In this document: positions 14,778 through 23,860 of the stretch, one piece after another
How the letters are laid out: the number at the start of each line of letters is the position of its first letter
How positions within the stretch are numbered: the first letter of the stretch is position 1
Origin: Pseudomonadota bacterium
GTDB taxonomy: Bacteria; Pseudomonadota; Alphaproteobacteria; Sphingomonadales; SMXR01
DNA length: 24,085 nt
Direction of reading: 5' to 3'
Assembly (NCBI GenBank): GCA_022571175.1
Contig: JACZYI010000002.1
Coordinates: 1-24,085, forward strand
Notes under the pieces: model-generated
Database searches by the model: none
Told to the model about the DNA's origin: nothing
The model's input: the letters and a program-made list of their open reading frames with translations, nothing else
Position numbers and translations under genes: made by a program

Positions 14778-15215
14778 ATGACAGCAATCCCTTTTTGGAA
14801 ATCAAAATCATTTAGCGAAATGTCACATCAGGAGTGGGAATCGCTTTGTGATGGTTGTGGGCTCTGTTGCCTTCATAAGCTTGAAGACATCAATACCGGG
14901 CAAGTACGTCTGACCTCGGTTGCATGTCGTCTTCTTCATCTCGACACTATCCGCTGCCGGAATTATCGCGAGCGGAAAAAAATCATTCCTGACTGTATTG
15001 CTCTCAGTCCAAAAAATGTCCGCTCTTACCAATGGCTCCCTGATAGTTGTGCCTATAAATTGCTGGATAGCGGGGCACCGCTACCAGATTGGCATTACCT
15101 GGTATGTGGCGATCGCGAAAGGGTGCACCAAATCGGGATATCTGTGAAAGGACGGGTTATATCAGAAGATGAAACCAGCGACCCGGAAGATCACCTTTGG
15201 CCCGAGCAGCCCTAG
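14778..15215 (+). CDS. YcgN family cysteine cluster protein (UPF0260)
   Basis: The 145-residue cytoplasmic protein carries the family pattern WESLCDGCGLCCLHKLED (20-37), VACRLLHLDTIRCRNYRER (48-66), PDCIAL (71-76), the WLPDSCAYKLL segment (86-96) and a final LVCGDRE. Nine cysteines (24, 27, 30, 31, 50, 60, 73, 91, 110) suggest metal or iron-sulphur binding; the biochemical role is not established. The ribosome binding site AAGG overlaps the stop region of the SCO1-like gene 8 bases upstream, so it is likely cotranslated. It ends 31 bases before the convergent PBP gene. Confidence 0.93.
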   Translation: MTAIPFWKSKSFSEMSHQEWESLCDGCGLCCLHKLEDINTGQVRLTSVACRLLHLDTIRCRNYRERKKIIPDCIALSPKNVRSYQWLPDSCAYKLLDSGAPLPDWHYLVCGDRERVHQIGISVKGRVISEDETSDPEDHLWPEQP

Positions 15216-15246
15216 AGCAACATTTACGAAGGCGGGACACTCGCAA

Positions 15247-17109
15247 TCAGGGGCGGACAGCCAAATCGCCAATAATCAAATTGCGCACTGGCTTTCCCAC
15301 ATGAGCTTCAAGCATGTAATCGGACCATATATCCGCTGGCAGACCGCCGCCGGTTATACGGGCGGTCGGACTTCCATCGTCGTTGCCAACCCAGACACTC
15401 GTCACCAAATCGCTGGTAAAACCAATGAACCAGGCATCGCGGTAATCCTGGCTTGTGCCGGTCTTGCCCGCAGAAGGTCGATCGATTTTAGCACGACGTC
15501 CAGTACCATAATCAAAAACCGCTTCCATAATATCCAACATTCGCAAGACAACGACCTCGCTCAATATTCTTACATTTTCTGCAGGTTGGCGCCGGAAAAG
15601 AAGATCGCCTTCACCTGATCGAATCTCCAAAATGGCGTAAGGCTCTACAACATATCCGCCGTTAGCAATGACAGCATAGGCCGTTGCCATCTCAATTGGT
15701 GTTACTTCCGATGTCCCGAGAGCCAGGCTGGGATGGGCTCTGATGTTGCTTGTGATCCCCAGGCGTATGGCAATGTCTTTTACTTTTTCCCGACCGATCA
15801 GTTCGGAAAGCTGTACCGCCATGGTATTCAGGGAGAGAGCAAAACCATCTCTCAGAGACTTCCTGCCCAAATATCGACCGGAAAAATTCTGCGGAGTCCA
15901 GCCATCTACCGTGATCGGTTCATCAACCAGAAAATCATCCGGGCGGTGACCATTCTCCATCGCCGCCAAATAAACAAATGTTTTGAACGCTGAACCAGGC
16001 TGTCGAAGCGCACTGGTCGCCCTATTAAATTGACTCTCAGCATATGAACGACCTCCAACCATAGCCTTTAGTGCACCGTCTGAAGCCATCGAAACGAGAG
16101 CTACCTGTCCCGATTTTACGTCTTCCGGTCCAGCTAGAAATGATCGTTCTATGGATGTTTCGGCCGCCATCTGTGCATTCAGGTCAAGCGATGTAAAAAC
16201 AATCAGTGGCTGGTGGCCGCGTTTCACGAACTTGTCTAATCTGGCCATGACCCAGTCAGTATAATATCGAATATCCCCACCCAGATATTTGGATGAGAGC
16301 CGCGCGGGTTGGGCCACAGCTCTTTCTCTTGCTTCCATAGTAATATCACCATTTTCCCGCATGGCACCCAGAACCACCGCCGCTCTTTGATGAGCGAGAT
16401 CAATGTTTCTGGTGGGGGCGTAACGTGTAGGTGCTTTGACCAGACCTGCCAGCAACGCCGCTTCCGCCAAATTTAGGGTTCGGGCCGAGTGGCCAAAATA
16501 TTTAAGCGAAGCAGCATCAATTCCATAGGTACCCGACCCAAAATAGACGCGGTTCAGATAGATCGCGAGAATAGTCTCTTTATCAAATGTCTCTTCAAGC
16601 CACAGGGACAGGAGGAATTCCTGAAGTTTTCTCTTCAGTGTTCTCTCCCGTGACAGGAATAAGTTTTTTGCCAGTTGCTGGGTTAAGGTGCTTGCCCCCT
16701 GGCGAACCGATCCTGACCTCAGATTGATAACGACTGCTCGCGCAATACCCCAAATATCTATGCCTCCATGGCGAAAAAAACGCCGATCTTCAATAGAAAC
16801 AATAGCTTTGATCATGATTGGCGGGATTTCATCATATTCGAGCCATTGGCCATAGAGGGCTCCGTAGCTTGCGAGTAAGGCGCCATTTTCCGCCCTGATT
16901 TCCACACGATCCTGCTGGCCTGGAGGGGGAAGAGTGCCAAGGTCCGGTAAATCACGCACCAGAAAAACTGCGAAGACCAAAAGGCCGATGATCATCCACA
17001 CGGATCCGACCATCGACCAATAGAAAAATCGTGCAACCGGACCACGACCGGACGCTTGATTCTGGCTTTCTGTTTCGGGCTCTTTTTTTTGAATTTGATC
17101 GTCGACCAT
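15247..17109 (-). CDS. PBP1A-family bifunctional penicillin-binding protein (transglycosylase/transpeptidase)
   Basis: This class A PBP polymerises and crosslinks peptidoglycan at the outer face of the inner membrane. The 620-residue chain has a cytoplasmic tail, one membrane helix (about 32-51), a GT51 domain with catalytic E107 in SIEDRRFFRHGGID and the QGASTLTQQLAKNLFLS motif (137-153), and a transpeptidase domain with SAFK (nucleophile S373), SLN (426-428) and KTGT (549-552). It is shorter than E. coli PBP1A and lacks its large inserted domains, like the compact alphaproteobacterial PBP1A-family paralogues. It lies 69 bases downstream of gyrB on the same strand. The ribosome binding site is unusual: GGAG is 22 bases from the ATG with a perfect hairpin between (see separate entry). 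Confidence 0.94.
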   Translation of the reverse strand: MVDDQIQKKEPETESQNQASGRGPVARFFYWSMVGSVWMIIGLLVFAVFLVRDLPDLGTLPPPGQQDRVEIRAENGALLASYGALYGQWLEYDEIPPIMIKAIVSIEDRRFFRHGGIDIWGIARAVVINLRSGSVRQGASTLTQQLAKNLFLSRERTLKRKLQEFLLSLWLEETFDKETILAIYLNRVYFGSGTYGIDAASLKYFGHSARTLNLAEAALLAGLVKAPTRYAPTRNIDLAHQRAAVVLGAMRENGDITMEARERAVAQPARLSSKYLGGDIRYYTDWVMARLDKFVKRGHQPLIVFTSLDLNAQMAAETSIERSFLAGPEDVKSGQVALVSMASDGALKAMVGGRSYAESQFNRATSALRQPGSAFKTFVYLAAMENGHRPDDFLVDEPITVDGWTPQNFSGRYLGRKSLRDGFALSLNTMAVQLSELIGREKVKDIAIRLGITSNIRAHPSLALGTSEVTPIEMATAYAVIANGGYVVEPYAILEIRSGEGDLLFRRQPAENVRILSEVVVLRMLDIMEAVFDYGTGRRAKIDRPSAGKTGTSQDYRDAWFIGFTSDLVTSVWVGNDDGSPTARITGGGLPADIWSDYMLEAHVGKPVRNLIIGDLAVRP

Positions 17110-17135
17110 GCTTTCGGGAGTTGAAACTCCCCTCC
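17110..17135 (-). promoter_or_regulatory. hairpin between Shine-Dalgarno sequence and start codon of the PBP gene
   Basis: On the minus strand the order is GGAG (17132-17135), then the perfect inverted repeat GGGAGTT-TC-AACTCCC (17116-17131), then GAAAGC and the ATG. Linear spacing is 22 bases, too far for normal initiation. If the repeat folds, GGAG is brought to six bases from the ATG. There is no T tract, so it is not a terminator. Function is inferred. Confidence 0.5.
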
Positions 17136-17178
17136 AATTCAGTGTTCAGAAGCCATCTGCCGGCTCGTATTTCAACAT

Positions 17179-19716
17179 TTAAACATCCAAATTGGCAACT
17201 TTAAGGGCATTCTCCTGAATAAATTCGCGGCGCTTTTCCACTACATCACCCATGAGTTTCGAGAAAATTTCGTCAGCAGTATCCGCCTGAGCCACCCGAA
17301 CCTGGAGCAACAAGCGGGCGTCGGGGTCAAGCGTTGTTTCCCATAATTGGCCCGGGTTCATTTCCCCAAGGCCCTTGTAACGCTGAATAGAAAGGCCTTT
17401 TCGCCCGAACTGTAAAATTTTGTCAATCAACTCGACGGGTGAGATTATTTTACTTGTTACATCTCCCCGCGTCAGTTTCGAAGGAGTCGCAAAGATTTTG
17501 GAAAGCTTGCCTGCGATTTTAGCCAGCTTTCTGGCCTCAGCGCTCCTGAGCAGCTTTTTGTCAAAAACATAGCGATCAGACACTCCACGAATGGTCTGTG
17601 TGAAAATATACCCTTCATCTCCCTTGACCGTTACCTCCCAACCCGTTTCTTCCTCCAGCTTGGCATATTTATTCAGAAAATCTGCAACCTTCCGCGCAAC
17701 TGCTGATGCTTTTTGGCTGTTATCAAGCGCTTTGACATCCAGTCCGCCCTGAAGAGCCAGCTGTTCGACAATTTTCAGGTGATAACGTGTAGGTAACGCT
17801 GCCAGCAGCCTCTTGATCTGCTGAGTTTGGCCAACCAGTTCCTTCAAATCTTGCCCTGTGCGGTGAGCGCCGGAAGCATCAACAAACAATGCATCATCAA
17901 TTCCGCTTTCGATAAGATGGGCATCTAGTGCCGGATCGTCCTTCAAATAGACTTCTGATCTGCCTTTGGCGACCTTATAAAGTGGTGGCTGCGCCACAAA
18001 CAGATGACCCGCCTCAATCAGTGCAGGCATTTGGCGATAAAAGAAGGTCAAAAGAAGAGTTCTGATATGGGCACCATCCACATCGGCGTCGGTCATGATA
18101 ATGACCTTGTGATACCTTAAATTACCCACGTCGAAATCATCCCGCCCAATGCCTGTCCCAAGAGCCGTAATCAAGGTGCCAATTTCGGTAGAGGTGAGCA
18201 TTCGATCAAAGCGAGCACGCTCAACATTCAAGATTTTTCCTCTCAGCGGCAAAATGGCCTGATTGGCTCTGTTGCGCCCTTGCTTGGCAGAGCCACCAGC
18301 AGAATCGCCCTCGACGATAAAAATTTCCGATAAAGCAGGATCCCGCTCCTGACAATCTGAAAGTTTGCCTGGCAAGCTCGAAATATCAAGCGCACCCTTG
18401 CGTCTGGTTAATTCCCGCGCTTTGCGCGCCGCGTCCCTGGCTTCGGCGGCATAGACTATTTTTTGAACGATTTCCCTGGCTTCAGCAGGATGTTCTTCAA
18501 ACCAGTTCCCCAGTTTTTCACTCACCAACCCCTCTACCGCCGGTCGTATTTCTGAAGACACCAGCTTGTCTTTGGTTTGGCTGGAGAATTTCGGGTCGGG
18601 CGCTTTTACCGACAGAACAGCCGTCAATCCTTCTCGAGAGTCCTCACCGCTGATATTGATTTTCATCTTTTTGCCCAAACCACTTGAGGCAACGTAATTG
18701 TTGATCGTTCTGGTTAGCGCTGCGCGAAAAGCCGCCAGATGCGTACCTCCGTCCCGTTGTGGGATGTTATTGGTAAAACAGAGGACATTTTCGTGATAGC
18801 TGTCGTTCCACTGAAGGGACAAGTCCACCACAATTTTTTCCCGCTCGCCCGCAATAGTAATTGGATCAACGGTAACAGACGTTTTATTGCGATCCAGAAA
18901 TTTGACGAAGGCGGTTATGCCCCCGTTGTAATAGAATTTGACTTCCTTTGTTTCCACATGGCGCTCATCCCGAAGAAAAATTCTTATGCCAGAGTTCAAA
19001 AAAGCAAGTTCGCGGAAGCGATGGACCAATTGATCAAATTCAAATTCTGTTTGGCCAAAAGTTTTGTTTGATGGCAGGAATGTAATAAGTGTTCCCGTCT
19101 TGTCTTTTTCCTTGGCCTTTCCTTTCACTTTCAAGGGAGCAACCGGCTCACCATCCTTGAAACGCATATAATGGGCCTCACCATTACGCCAAATAGTCAT
19201 TTCCAGCCACTCGGACAATGCGTTCACCACAGAAACACCCACGCCATGCAACCCGCCAGATACCTTGTATGAATTTTGGTCGAATTTCCCACCTGCATGC
19301 AGTTGGGTCATAATGACCTCGGCCGCAGAAACACCTTCTTCCTTGTGAATATCGGTTGGTATTCCGCGCCCATTATCCTCCACTGAAATGCTGCCATCAG
19401 GGTTTAGTGTGACGATTATGGCATCGCAATGCCCGGCCAATGCCTCGTCAATAGCATTGTCTGTCACCTCGAATACCATATGGTGAAGCCCGGAGCCGTC
19501 ATCCGTGTCACCAATATACATACCGGGGCGTTTCCGAACCGCATCGAGTCCTTTCAACACCTTGATCGATTCGGCACCATATTCTTCTGATTTTTCCTGG
19601 GCTTTCTTTTCCTTTGCCGGCTTGGCAGTCTTGGCAGATTTTTTAGCCGCCACAGGTTTTTGGGCCTTGGCAGATTTAGTGGTCTTTTTGGCTGATTTTT
19701 CTTTTTTTGCACTCAT
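17179..19716 (-). CDS. gyrB: DNA gyrase subunit B, with lysine-rich N-terminal extension
   Basis: GyrB is the ATPase subunit of DNA gyrase. The 845-residue protein has the GHKL ATPase site (VTDNAIDEAL, EDNGRGIP, GLHGVGVSVVNAL), the transducer domain, and a TOPRIM domain with EGDSAGGSAKQGRNR (E470 first) and DADVDGAHI (544-552), ending with the C-terminal ERRFIQENA-type helix (here KRREFIQENAL). The usual start region, YGAESIKVLKGLDAVRKRPGMYIGD, begins only at residue 46. The first 43 residues contain about 16 lysines, with alanine and serine, like a histone H1 tail. The ATG has AGGA seven bases upstream and no later in-frame start fits, so the extension is probably real. recF lies 40 bases upstream. 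Confidence 0.97.
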   Translation of the reverse strand: MSAKKEKSAKKTTKSAKAQKPVAAKKSAKTAKPAKEKKAQEKSEEYGAESIKVLKGLDAVRKRPGMYIGDTDDGSGLHHMVFEVTDNAIDEALAGHCDAIIVTLNPDGSISVEDNGRGIPTDIHKEEGVSAAEVIMTQLHAGGKFDQNSYKVSGGLHGVGVSVVNALSEWLEMTIWRNGEAHYMRFKDGEPVAPLKVKGKAKEKDKTGTLITFLPSNKTFGQTEFEFDQLVHRFRELAFLNSGIRIFLRDERHVETKEVKFYYNGGITAFVKFLDRNKTSVTVDPITIAGEREKIVVDLSLQWNDSYHENVLCFTNNIPQRDGGTHLAAFRAALTRTINNYVASSGLGKKMKINISGEDSREGLTAVLSVKAPDPKFSSQTKDKLVSSEIRPAVEGLVSEKLGNWFEEHPAEAREIVQKIVYAAEARDAARKARELTRRKGALDISSLPGKLSDCQERDPALSEIFIVEGDSAGGSAKQGRNRANQAILPLRGKILNVERARFDRMLTSTEIGTLITALGTGIGRDDFDVGNLRYHKVIIMTDADVDGAHIRTLLLTFFYRQMPALIEAGHLFVAQPPLYKVAKGRSEVYLKDDPALDAHLIESGIDDALFVDASGAHRTGQDLKELVGQTQQIKRLLAALPTRYHLKIVEQLALQGGLDVKALDNSQKASAVARKVADFLNKYAKLEEETGWEVTVKGDEGYIFTQTIRGVSDRYVFDKKLLRSAEARKLAKIAGKLSKIFATPSKLTRGDVTSKIISPVELIDKILQFGRKGLSIQRYKGLGEMNPGQLWETTLDPDARLLLQVRVAQADTADEIFSKLMGDVVEKRREFIQENALKVANLDV

Positions 19717-19756
19717 GGTATTTTCCTGTAATTCTCAAGCTTTATAGTTATTTTCA

Positions 19757-21007
19757 TTATGAAAGCTGCTGAATTTCGCCCTCAGCAACTTTAAAATAGT
19801 TGGCGTGGTCCTCAAGCGGGGCAAATAAAGATCTGTCAGTGCCGGTCATCCAAACCTGACTTGGATAATCCATCAGTTGTTCAAAAAATGCTTGTCTCAG
19901 CGCCGCGTCCAAATGAGCTGCAATTTCATCCAGGAGAAGAATAGGTGCAGCACCAGAAACTTGCGCGATCATCAAGGCTTCTGTGAATACCAAACCAGCA
20001 ATCAGCGCTTTTTGTTCCCCCGTTGAACAATTTTCCGCCGGCATATCCTTATTTTTGTGAATCACCAAAAAATCCGTCTTGTGAGGCCCGGATTTTGTCC
20101 TCCCGGCCCTTCTATCATCTTCGCGACTATCCTTGAGCAGGGCCAGAAAATATTCCTCAGTTTCTAATGCACTGGTTTTTTCCAGCATAGTTTCCAGAAT
20201 GCCATCCAACCGAATGACTGACTTTGGAAATGGCGACTCGGCAGTGGCAACGATATGATCCGCTAATTCTGTTACCAGTTCCAGCCGCGCCGCAGAAATT
20301 GCCACCGCATGCTCCGCCAACCGTCGTTCAAGTGCATCCAGCCAGTCACCATCGACTGCCCTTCCTCCCCGGCTCAACAGTTCCATGCGCTCTCTGAGCA
20401 GGCGCTCATAGCGTGAAACGTGCTGAGTGTGCCCTTTTTGCAGTCTGGATGTCATGCGGTCCACGAACCTTCGACGAACGGTAGCACCTTCAGAAAAAAT
20501 GCGATCCATTTTTGGTGTGAGTGAACTCATGAGTAAATACGGAAAAAGAGAAGCCGGCCCACTGGCAACTTTGCCATCAATGTGGACAATGCGGCGAAAA
20601 CCTGAATTTTCGGACTCATTCTCTTCAAAATCATCTTTATCAAAATGTTTGGAATTCAAAACCGGACCTACTTGAGAATTAGCCAAAATGCCGGTTCCCA
20701 GTTTCATCACACCTTCTCGCCCCTGGATTTTTGCTGCTACCGCCCAAGGAATATTTGCAGTCCGCAGTGTTACATCCGGCAATCGGGCACCTCTCAATCC
20801 CCTGCCAGGAACAAGATAGGATAGGGCTTCAAGAAGATTGGTTTTTCCCGCACCATTTTCGCCCACCAATATATTTATGTGACTACCCTGCACCGGGAGG
20901 GTAAGGCGAATGTCCTGATAATTGCGGAAATTGGAAAGATCAAGCTCAGTGATGGAAAGGCCCACATCCCTTGAAGGGAGGCTTGAAAGCGGAGTCGCCT
21001 GGGTCAT
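19757..21007 (-). CDS. recF: DNA replication/repair protein RecF
   Basis: RecF is an SMC-like ATPase that helps load RecA at single-strand gaps. The 416-residue protein contains SNFRNYQDIRL (25-35), Walker A GENGAGKTN (49-57), the ABC-type signature CSTGEQKAL (327-335) and Walker B ILLLDEIAAHLD (356-367). It is somewhat longer than E. coli RecF, with an acidic insert around 122-136 (KHFDKDDFEENESEN). The ATG has AGGAG five bases upstream. It sits between dnaN (79 bases upstream) and gyrB in the standard order. Confidence 0.96.
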   Translation of the reverse strand: MTQATPLSSLPSRDVGLSITELDLSNFRNYQDIRLTLPVQGSHINILVGENGAGKTNLLEALSYLVPGRGLRGARLPDVTLRTANIPWAVAAKIQGREGVMKLGTGILANSQVGPVLNSKHFDKDDFEENESENSGFRRIVHIDGKVASGPASLFPYLLMSSLTPKMDRIFSEGATVRRRFVDRMTSRLQKGHTQHVSRYERLLRERMELLSRGGRAVDGDWLDALERRLAEHAVAISAARLELVTELADHIVATAESPFPKSVIRLDGILETMLEKTSALETEEYFLALLKDSREDDRRAGRTKSGPHKTDFLVIHKNKDMPAENCSTGEQKALIAGLVFTEALMIAQVSGAAPILLLDEIAAHLDAALRQAFFEQLMDYPSQVWMTGTDRSLFAPLEDHANYFKVAEGEIQQLS

Positions 21008-21086
21008 TGCCTCTCCTGGTCGTTCTTCTTGCAGTTCATGCCGTGTCTGGTGCGCTAAAAAAAATGTATCTTTTAATGATGCGCCC

Positions 21087-22196
21087 TCAAACTCTCATGG
21101 GCATTAAGACATAGAGGGCAGAGTCATCAGCAGTGTCGCGAATAATGGTGGGAGACGCCGGATCTGCTAGTTCTGCCTTAACAGAATCCCCTTCGATCTG
21201 CGTCAAAATATCGAGCAAATAACGCGCATTGAACCCGATTTCCATGGCATCACTACTGTACTCCACCGTCAATTCTTCCGTGGCCGTACCATTTTCAGGA
21301 CTGTTGACTGACAAAATTAACTTGTCGGAATCGAGGGTAAGCTTCACTGATCGTGTGCGATCGGACGAAATGGTGGAGACACGGTCAACTGCCTCAGCAA
21401 AACTGTGACAATCCACGTCCAGATTCTTGTCATTTCCAGTTGGAATTACCCGCGAATAATCCGGAAATGTGCCGTCAATAAGTTTTGAGGTTAAAACCGC
21501 ACCCTCAAAAGAAAAACGGATCTTGGTGTCGGATAAGGCAACCGAGACATCCCCCTCCACCTCATCGATCAGCTTTCTTAATTCGGAGACCGCCTTGCGG
21601 GGGATTATTACTCCGGGCATGCCTGCAGCGCCCTCTGGCACCGGAAACTCCACACGCGCCAGACGATGTCCATCGGTCGCCACAGCCCGAAGCTTCGGAT
21701 CCTCGCTGGTTACATGAAGATAAATGCCATTCAGATAATAGCGGGTTTCTTCTGTAGAAATGGCAAACTTTGTTTTGTCCATCAACCGCCGGAGCTGCTC
21801 CGCAGCAATATCAAAATTATGTGGTAAATCATCTTCCGACATGACCGGAAAATCTTCTTTGGGAAGGCAGGCCAAAGTAAACTCCGAGCGTCCGGATTTG
21901 AGTTCCATGCGCTGATCAGAATGCTGTGCTATTTCGATTTCCGAGCCTTCAGGGAGCTTTCGAACAATCTCAAAAAGAGTGTGGGCGGGTACGGTGGTTG
22001 CTCCAGGTTCCTGAATATCTGCCTCGGTCCGCTCAACGATGGAAAGGTCAAGGTCGGTTGCCGTAAGAGCCAGCCCACCATTTTCCGCTTCAATCTGGAC
22101 ATTCGAGAGAATTGGAATTGTATTCCTTCGCTCCACAACACTCTGCACATGCCCCAGCGCTTTCAGTAGCTTACTGCGTTCGATCTTTAACTTCAT
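21087..22196 (-). CDS. dnaN: DNA polymerase III beta subunit (sliding clamp)
   Basis: The beta clamp encircles DNA and tethers polymerase III. From the ATG at 22196 the protein is 369 residues: MKLKIERSKLLKALGHVQSVV at the start, NTIPILSNV, the ATDGHRLA motif, and the canonical C-terminal YVLMPMRV that forms part of the partner-binding pocket. The frame extends upstream to a TTG at 22238, but the extra residues are not part of the family. Three clamp domains are of normal length. It follows dnaA after a 254-base gap. Confidence 0.97.
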   Translation of the reverse strand: MKLKIERSKLLKALGHVQSVVERRNTIPILSNVQIEAENGGLALTATDLDLSIVERTEADIQEPGATTVPAHTLFEIVRKLPEGSEIEIAQHSDQRMELKSGRSEFTLACLPKEDFPVMSEDDLPHNFDIAAEQLRRLMDKTKFAISTEETRYYLNGIYLHVTSEDPKLRAVATDGHRLARVEFPVPEGAAGMPGVIIPRKAVSELRKLIDEVEGDVSVALSDTKIRFSFEGAVLTSKLIDGTFPDYSRVIPTGNDKNLDVDCHSFAEAVDRVSTISSDRTRSVKLTLDSDKLILSVNSPENGTATEELTVEYSSDAMEIGFNARYLLDILTQIEGDSVKAELADPASPTIIRDTADDSALYVLMPMRV

Positions 22197-22377
22197 AGGA
22201 CCAATCTTTTCCCTGCAATTTTCAGTGTTTAGAGGCAAGACAATCAGGAAAGCAAACCCGATTCCGCTTCTCCCTTCTTTGTTCCTACATCATATGGCAT
22301 TCACCATCCGCACAATAGCAAAATATAGCGAAAAATACAGACTTATTCATGAAGATTTTTTCAAAACAAACCAAACT

Positions 22378-22397
22378 GGCGATCGTTTCTGATCGCC
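22378..22397 (-). terminator. hairpin downstream of dnaA, probable terminator or attenuator
   Basis: GGCGATC (22378-22384) and GATCGCC (22391-22397) form a perfect seven-pair stem with a six-base loop. On the minus strand it lies 54 bases past the dnaA stop and is followed by a T-rich but broken tract (AGTTTGGTTTGTTTTG). It may reduce read-through from dnaA into dnaN. Confidence 0.5.
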
Positions 22398-22450
22398 CAA
22401 AATCCGTCGTTATCTGATGGTTTTTGGATGTAAATTTGCAAGTCTGGTAA

Positions 22451-23785
22451 TCATCCATCCAACAATCTTGCCAAGCGAATAATATCCTCGTCCAGAGTGC
22501 TGTCTGTGCGACGGAGATCATCCACTTTTCGCACTGCATGCATCACTGTAGTGTGGTCCCGACCACCAAATTTCCGTCCTATTTCCGGTAACGACCGGGC
22601 TGTCATTTGTTTTGAAAGATACATTGCAACCTGTCTGGGCCGTGCAATATTGCGTGCCCGCCGGGAAGATAAAAGTTCCGCTAGCCTCAAATTATAATAA
22701 TCCGCCACCTGACGCTGAATTTCATCAATCGTCACTTTTCTATCATTGGCTCTCAGCAAATCCTGAAGAATATCCTGAGTCATATCCAGAGAAATAGGAC
22801 GACCAGCCAAGGTGGAATAGGCCACCACACGGTTGAGCGCTCCCTCAAGTTCACGCACATTAGAGGTGATGCGCTTGGCCAAAAACTCCAGAACATCTTC
22901 TGGCACAGTGACCCCTTCAATGGACTCCGATTTGGACTGTAAAATTCCAAGACGTAATTCATAATCGGTGGGGTAAATATCTGCCACAAGTCCCCAACCC
23001 AGGCGAGAGATGATTCGTTCTTCAATGCCGGTTAAATCGGTAGGAGACCGGTCCGCAGAAATAACCACCTGTCTGCGATTGTCCACCAAGGCATTGAAAG
23101 TGTGGAAAAATTCTTCTTGTGTGGTGTTCTTGTTGCCGATGAATTGCACATCATCAATCATAAGAAGATCCACTGAGCGGAATTGTTTCTTAAAGGCAAC
23201 CGTGTCCTTGTAACGCAGGGCGGTGATAAACTGATACATGAACCGCTCGGCGGAAAGATAGACGACTTTGCGTTCTGGAAAATTTCTGCGCAGCTCATTG
23301 GCAATAGCGTGCATCAGGTGAGTTTTTCCTAATCCCACGGCTCCATAAATAAAAAAGGGGTTGTAGGCCTTGGCGGGTTGTTCTGCCACCGCCACCGCAG
23401 CCAGGTGGGCAAACTTATTGCAAAACCCCACCACAAAGCGACTGAAGGTGTACTTATCATTCAAGCGGCACTGTGCTGCATCCGGACAGGGTTCTTGCAG
23501 GGCCGCCGCCAACCGAGTGTCATTCACCCGCTGTTTGCCTGAATCGTCGTCGGCCACGAATGAGACCCTGAAATCCTCGAGTTTCAGTTCAGCCAGGGAC
23601 GCTTGAATGACTTCCGAATAGTTCTCCGCGAGCCAATATTTGAAGTGTTTATTGGGAACCTGAACAAAGAGTCTCTTCTTGCCGAGATCCTCTCTCTTAA
23701 GAACGGTGGGCTTGAACCATATATCGAAGTTCTGATGAGAAACCCGCTTTTCAATACACGACAGAACACTCTCCCAGACCTCCAT
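22451..23785 (-). CDS. dnaA: chromosomal replication initiator protein DnaA
   Basis: DnaA binds oriC and opens it in the ATP form. The 444-residue protein has domain I (1-80, FDIWFKP, KYWLAENY), a short domain II (about 80-108), the AAA+ domain III with Walker A GAVGLGKT (148-155), Walker B LLMIDDVQFI (207-216) and the arginine-finger region SRLGWGL (260-266), and the DNA-binding domain IV with the signature IGRKFGGRDHTTVMHAVRKV (402-421). Walker A reads GAVG where most members have GGVG or GGTG, and the entry to domain III reads VVGFCNKFAHLAA rather than the usual GxxNxxA form; both are mild departures. The ATG is preceded by GGAGG at four bases. It is the first gene of the dnaA-dnaN-recF-gyrB block. 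Confidence 0.97.
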   Translation of the reverse strand: MEVWESVLSCIEKRVSHQNFDIWFKPTVLKREDLGKKRLFVQVPNKHFKYWLAENYSEVIQASLAELKLEDFRVSFVADDDSGKQRVNDTRLAAALQEPCPDAAQCRLNDKYTFSRFVVGFCNKFAHLAAVAVAEQPAKAYNPFFIYGAVGLGKTHLMHAIANELRRNFPERKVVYLSAERFMYQFITALRYKDTVAFKKQFRSVDLLMIDDVQFIGNKNTTQEEFFHTFNALVDNRRQVVISADRSPTDLTGIEERIISRLGWGLVADIYPTDYELRLGILQSKSESIEGVTVPEDVLEFLAKRITSNVRELEGALNRVVAYSTLAGRPISLDMTQDILQDLLRANDRKVTIDEIQRQVADYYNLRLAELLSSRRARNIARPRQVAMYLSKQMTARSLPEIGRKFGGRDHTTVMHAVRKVDDLRRTDSTLDEDIIRLARLLDG

Positions 23786-23832
23786 AGTCCTCCCCCTGCT
23801 CCCAAGTTCAGTGCAAATCGAATGCAGAATCG

Positions 23833-23860
23833 TTTATAGCCGTGCACACACAATGCACAA
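23833..23860 (-). promoter_or_regulatory. candidate dnaA promoter
   Basis: On the minus strand TTGTGC (23855-23860) and TATAAA (23833-23838) are 16 bases apart, 50-75 bases before the dnaA ATG. The -35 match is weak. Two of the TGCAC/GTGCA motifs overlap it, which would fit control by a factor binding there. Confidence 0.3.

Noticed and set aside
22285..22539. 84-codon minus-strand frame across the dnaA-dnaN gap
   Set aside because: It overlaps the 3' end of dnaA out of frame and crosses the terminator hairpin; composition is not protein-like.
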